7,820 nt of DNA. Source: Sulfuricurvum sp. Its GTDB lineage: Bacteria; Campylobacterota; Campylobacteria; Campylobacterales; Sulfurimonadaceae. This document shows positions 6,049 to 7,820 of the stretch, one piece after another. How positions within the stretch are numbered: position 1 is the stretch's first letter; each line of letters starts with the position of its first letter. The translations under genes were made by a program, and so were the position numbers. The notes beneath the pieces are model-generated. The model was not told the origin of the DNA. It searched no databases and saw only the letters and a list, made by a program, of their open reading frames with translations. The stretch is taken from NCBI GenBank assembly GCA_024635855.1, contig JAGXHZ010000029.1, positions 1 through 7,820 on the forward strand, read 5' to 3'.

Positions 6049-7281
6049 ATGGAACAATTTTTAGAAAAAGCAAAGTCAGCAAGCCGTGTCTTAGCAACCA
6101 TGACGGGAAGCGAACGTAATCGAATTTTACGTGAGATGGCAGAAAGTTTACGTGCCAATACCATGAATATACTTGAAGCGAATGCTGTAGATATGCGCCA
6201 TGCCCAAGAGGAAAATTTGACCTCTTCGTTGAAAGAGCGTTTACTATTGGATGAAAAACGCATTGATGCGATGGCGGTTGCGATTGAAGAGATTGCGGCA
6301 CTTAAAGATCCCGTAGGTCGTGTGCTTGAGGGTTGGGTGACTGAAGCAGGACTCAAAATCGAAAAAGTGAGTATCCCCATCGGTGTCATCGGGATTATCT
6401 ATGAATCGCGTCCCAATGTCACTTCGGATACGGCGGCGTTGTGTTTTAAAAGCTCAAACGGATGTGTCCTAAAAGGGGGCAAGGAGGCAGAACTTTCCAA
6501 TATTGCGATAGCAGAAGTATTGCAAGCGGTTTTGATCCGTAATAATCTCCCAAAAGAACTTATAGCACTTCTCCCCGATTCTTCACGTGAAGGGGTGGCG
6601 AAACTTATCAAGATGGATCGTTATGTGGATCTGATCGTCCCGCGCGGAGGTGAGGGACTGATCCGTTATGTGAGTCAAAACTCCAGTGTTCCGGTTGTCA
6701 AGCACGATAAGGGGCTTTGCCATACCTATATACATTCAGAAGCAAATATTGAAAATGCCATTGCCATTGCACTAAATGCAAAAGTTCAGCGTCCGGGTGT
6801 ATGCAATTCGATGGAAACTTTGCTTGTTGATGAAAGGATCGCTTCGACTTTATTGCCGATTTTAAAAGAAGCGTTTGAGCATGCTCATACAAAGCTGAAA
6901 GGATGTGACTTGACGCGCGAGATCGTCGATATGGCGGAAGCTACTGAAGAAGATTATGATACTGAATATCTTGCCAATATTCTCAATATTCGCGTGGTTG
7001 ATGGGGTAGAGGGGGCGATTGCGCATATCGTCCGTTTTGGTTCGGGTCACTCTGAAGCTATTATTACGGAGAATATTACAATCGCAGAGCGTTTTATGGA
7101 TGCAATCGATGCGGCAGCGGTATACGTCAACGCTTCAACACGTTTTACGGATGGAGGAGCATTTGGATTCGGAGCAGAAGTGGGGATCAGTACCAACAAG
7201 CTTCATGCGCGAGGACCGATGGGTGTTGAGGGATTAACGACGTACAAATACAAAGTGTATGGCAAAGGTCAAATTCGTTGA
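6049..7281 (+). CDS. proA: Gamma-glutamyl phosphate reductase
   Basis: ProA reduces gamma-glutamyl phosphate with NADPH to glutamate-5-semialdehyde, the second step of proline synthesis from glutamate. It follows ProB, which is not in this window, and precedes ProC. The 410-aa length is normal for the family. Conserved blocks are IGVIGIIYESRPNVTSD (111-127), LKGGKEA (141-147), the cofactor-side loop VPRGGEGLI (197-205), catalytic Cys252 in QRPGVCNSMET, FGSGHSEAIIT (330-340), and the C-terminal signature STNKLHARGPMGVEGLTTYK (381-400). AAGGA (6037-6041) lies 7 bases before the ATG. Only 29 bases separate it from the membrane protein upstream, and its stop overlaps the start of the ABC ATPase, so it probably shares a transcript with both. 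The functional link to signalling neighbours is not obvious and may just reflect operon packing. Confidence 0.97.
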   Translation: MEQFLEKAKSASRVLATMTGSERNRILREMAESLRANTMNILEANAVDMRHAQEENLTSSLKERLLLDEKRIDAMAVAIEEIAALKDPVGRVLEGWVTEAGLKIEKVSIPIGVIGIIYESRPNVTSDTAALCFKSSNGCVLKGGKEAELSNIAIAEVLQAVLIRNNLPKELIALLPDSSREGVAKLIKMDRYVDLIVPRGGEGLIRYVSQNSSVPVVKHDKGLCHTYIHSEANIENAIAIALNAKVQRPGVCNSMETLLVDERIASTLLPILKEAFEHAHTKLKGCDLTREIVDMAEATEEDYDTEYLANILNIRVVDGVEGAIAHIVRFGSGHSEAIITENITIAERFMDAIDAAAVYVNASTRFTDGGAFGFGAEVGISTNKLHARGPMGVEGLTTYKYKVYGKGQIR

Positions 7282-7820
7282 AGTCCGTTTTAGATGTTGA
7301 TAGTATCTCTTTTGGATATAAAAAAGAGATGCCGCTCTTTGAGAATTTTTCTTTAACCCTGAACAAAGGCGAAATAAAAGCGATAGTAGGTCCCAGCGGT
7401 GTAGGAAAATCAACGCTGTTTGAACTAATTTTAGGGCGTTTGAAGCCTCACAAAGGAAAGATTGAGTCTCTTTCGCTCTCGCAGGTATTTCAAGACCCGT
7501 ATAGCTCATTTCATCCCACGTATACCATTCGTGCACAAATAGCAGATGTTGTATCGATGGAAGGATACGAAGTATTGTTGTCTCAAATGGGTTTGGATGA
7601 ATCGCATTTGGAGGCACTCCCTCATAAGCTTTCCGGCGGTCAACTGCAACGGTGTTCAATTTTACGTGCACTGCTTATGAAGCCGCATCTTTTACTTCTC
7701 GATGAACCGACGTCGGCATTGGATAATCTCAATCAGCTTGATATTATGAAACTGATTGTGGAACATTTAGAGGGGATGGGAGTGTTGCTGATTACCCATG
7801 ACCATAATCTGGCGCAATGG
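7278..7820 (+). CDS. ABC transporter ATP-binding protein, Opp/Dpp/Nik type, 3'-truncated by the window edge
   Basis: The open frame continues past the window end, with 181 codons visible. The protein carries a full ATPase core: Walker A GPSGVGKST (7389-7415), Q-loop FQDPYSSFHPTYTI, signature LSGGQLQR, Walker B LLLLDEPTSALD and H-loop ITHDH. The QDPYSS.P form of the Q-loop is typical of peptide/nickel importer ATPases such as DppF, OppF or NikE. A TTG at 7278 is the likely start: it overlaps the proA stop as TTGA, and AAAGGT (7264-7269) is 8 bases upstream. No other start lies nearby before the conserved DVDSISFGY strand. Between Walker A and the Q-loop it lacks the usual DGxDL segment and is roughly 20 residues shorter than typical relatives, so it is a compact member. 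Permease genes and the substrate are not visible. It probably powers uptake of peptides or a metal complex, or is a lone ATPase of that subfamily. Confidence 0.88.
   Translation, partial: MKSVLDVDSISFGYKKEMPLFENFSLTLNKGEIKAIVGPSGVGKSTLFELILGRLKPHKGKIESLSLSQVFQDPYSSFHPTYTIRAQIADVVSMEGYEVLLSQMGLDESHLEALPHKLSGGQLQRCSILRALLMKPHLLLLDEPTSALDNLNQLDIMKLIVEHLEGMGVLLITHDHNLAQW

Noticed and set aside
5837..6389. Minus-strand frames of 154 and 129 residues over the membrane protein end and proA start
   Set aside because: They lie opposite well-supported genes, lack ribosome binding sites and resemble antisense shadows.
7234..7671. 145-residue minus-strand frame opposite the proA end and ABC ATPase
   Set aside because: The + strand encodes unmistakable Walker A, Q-loop and signature motifs here. 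The minus frame is a shadow without recognisable features.

Overview
The window looks like chromosomal DNA from a moderately AT-rich Campylobacterota (former Epsilonproteobacteria), probably close to Sulfuricurvum or Sulfurimonas. This placement is an inference from the style of DnaK, ProA and the EAL-HDOD protein, from TATAAT-type promoters with weak -35 boxes, and from AAGGAG ribosome binding sites. No search was run to confirm it.

Layout, all genes on the + strand. (1) 1-1480: the 3' three quarters of dnaK. (2) 1481-1791: a non-coding stretch dominated from about 1494 to 1676 by a GC-rich chain of five hairpins. It includes two palindromes that resemble widespread intergenic repeat families. 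(3) 1792-2133: an unrecognised arginine-free 113-aa protein with a beta-helix-like N-terminus, flanked by a 9-bp perfect inverted repeat. (4) 2213-2512: a HigA-type antitoxin without a recognisable HigB. (5) 2647-3747: a membrane-anchored receiver protein whose C-terminal Hpt-like domain has lost its phosphoacceptor histidine. (6) 3761-3820: a stranded fragment of a second dnaK, 14 of 15 residues identical to the intact gene's lid region but with mostly silent base differences. (7) 3876-7820: a tight run of an EAL-HDOD protein, a SPOR-like single-pass membrane protein, proA (proline synthesis) and the start of an Opp/Dpp/Nik-type ABC ATPase that runs off the window.

How the parts fit: genes 3876-7820 are separated by overlaps or a gap of 29 bases and probably form one transcript, led by tandem TATAAT boxes at 3842-3856. 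The EAL-HDOD protein appears catalytically dead, and the receiver protein upstream has a dead phosphotransfer domain. Both look like signalling proteins that work by binding or conformational change rather than by catalysis.

The most interesting feature is the architecture of 1481-3820. Three accessory-looking genes sit between the real dnaK end and a diverged dnaK scrap, with a structured repeat cluster at the left edge. At least the receiver gene has markedly different arginine codon use (AGA 10 of 15, against 0 of 10 in the SPOR-like gene). This suggests an acquired segment or a past recombination at the dnaK locus.
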